From Pseudomonadota bacterium (lineage in GTDB: Bacteria; Pseudomonadota; Gammaproteobacteria; Steroidobacterales; Woeseiaceae), in the NCBI GenBank assembly GCA_027621915.1, contig JAQCAD010000035.1, positions 1 through 35,927 on the forward strand: 35,927 bases of DNA, in the 5' to 3' direction. Both the position numbers and the translations under genes were made by a program. The notes below the pieces were generated by a model. It was not told the DNA's origin. It saw nothing but the letters and a program-made list of their open reading frames with translations, and searched no databases. Positions within the stretch are counted from its first letter, which is position 1. The number at the start of each line of letters is the position of its first letter. Below, one piece after another: positions 35,681 through 35,927 of the stretch.

Positions 35681-35927
35681 CTATCTCCGCGCACTTTTCC
35701 AGCGTTGGATCAGCAAGTACCCGAACAACATCCCACCCAGGTGAGCGAAATTTGCGATGCCCGGCGCCATTCCGCTGAGACCAAGATACAACTCCAACAA
35801 GCCAAACAGGATGACCATGTACTTGGCCTTCATCGGAATCGGTGGAAACATCAGCATGATCATGCGATTTGGAAACGCCATTCCGAACGCTAGTAGCAAT
35901 CCGAACACCCCACCTGACGCACCAACT
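35681..35927 (-). CDS. Rhomboid-family intramembrane serine protease (3' part, cut by window end)
   Basis: At least 81 residues of the C-terminal half. The first visible residues read VGASGGVFGLL, the G-x-S-G active-site motif with the catalytic Ser, which lies at the window edge. The catalytic His is in NFAHLGGMLFGYLL. Hydrophobic helices between and after them and the end RWKSARR agree with rhomboid proteases. The stop TAG (35683-35681) is 3 nt before the LysE start. The N-terminus and full length are outside the window. Confidence 0.9.
   Translation of the reverse strand, partial: VGASGGVFGLLLAFGMAFPNRMIMLMFPPIPMKAKYMVILFGLLELYLGLSGMAPGIANFAHLGGMLFGYLLIQRWKSARR

Noticed and set aside
35138-35893. 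251-aa plus-strand frame
   Set aside because: It lies antisense to the LysE and rhomboid genes and is rich in Gln/His/Arg, as expected for an antisense frame.

Overview
The window looks like chromosomal DNA of a free-living, aerobic gammaproteobacterium of moderate GC. The macromolecular-synthesis operon (rpsU-yqeY-dnaG-rpoD) lies divergent from tsaD-folB-folK. Cca, RpoD and IDH resemble the gammaproteobacterial forms, and there are several long TPR and lipoprotein genes of the kind seen in marine Chromatiales/Woeseia-type genomes. That lineage guess is inference; no rRNA is present. There is no CRISPR array, prophage or intact insertion sequence.

Layout. 1-2.3 kb: end of an unidentified gene, then an Hsp20 chaperone behind a very good sigma-32-type promoter, and a DegQ-type periplasmic protease closed by a strong terminator. 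2.4-9.5 kb: Slt lytic transglycosylase, YP-type aminopeptidase lipoprotein, cca, and a leftward MidA-like methyltransferase-uppP-beta-barrel group. 9.6-13.7 kb: pteridine reductase, an S41 protease lipoprotein, and leftward tsaD-folB-folK. 13.7-18.4 kb: rightward rpsU-yqeY-dnaG-rpoD with a leader hairpin and a final terminator. 18.4-21.8 kb: leftward GspG-like pseudopilin coupled to a membrane GGDEF-EAL gene that is broken by one in-frame TAG. 22.1-24.7 kb: a CAU-anticodon tRNA (probably tRNA-Ile2) and monomeric NADP isocitrate dehydrogenase. 24.8-29.4 kb: leftward three-gene set of a haem-binding propeller lipoprotein, a TPR protein and a DUF4159 protein. 29.4-29.7 kb: a perfect 18-bp inverted repeat that ends a previously easy-to-miss 54-aa membrane protein. 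29.8-35.9 kb: FlgO/TPR membrane protein, tldE and a Tat-lipoprotein tldD, LysE exporter, and the end of a rhomboid protease.

Themes: envelope maintenance and proteolysis (DegQ, Slt, UppP, S41, aminopeptidase, TldD/E, rhomboid), core information processing (rpsU, dnaG, rpoD, tsaD, cca, tRNA) and folate (folB, folK, pteridine reductase). The least explained parts are the haem-lipoprotein/TPR/DUF4159 set, the pseudopilin/c-di-GMP pair with the amber codon, the exported TldD, and the 18-bp inverted repeat with its small membrane gene. Several starts are TTG or GTG and were chosen from the ribosome-binding site.
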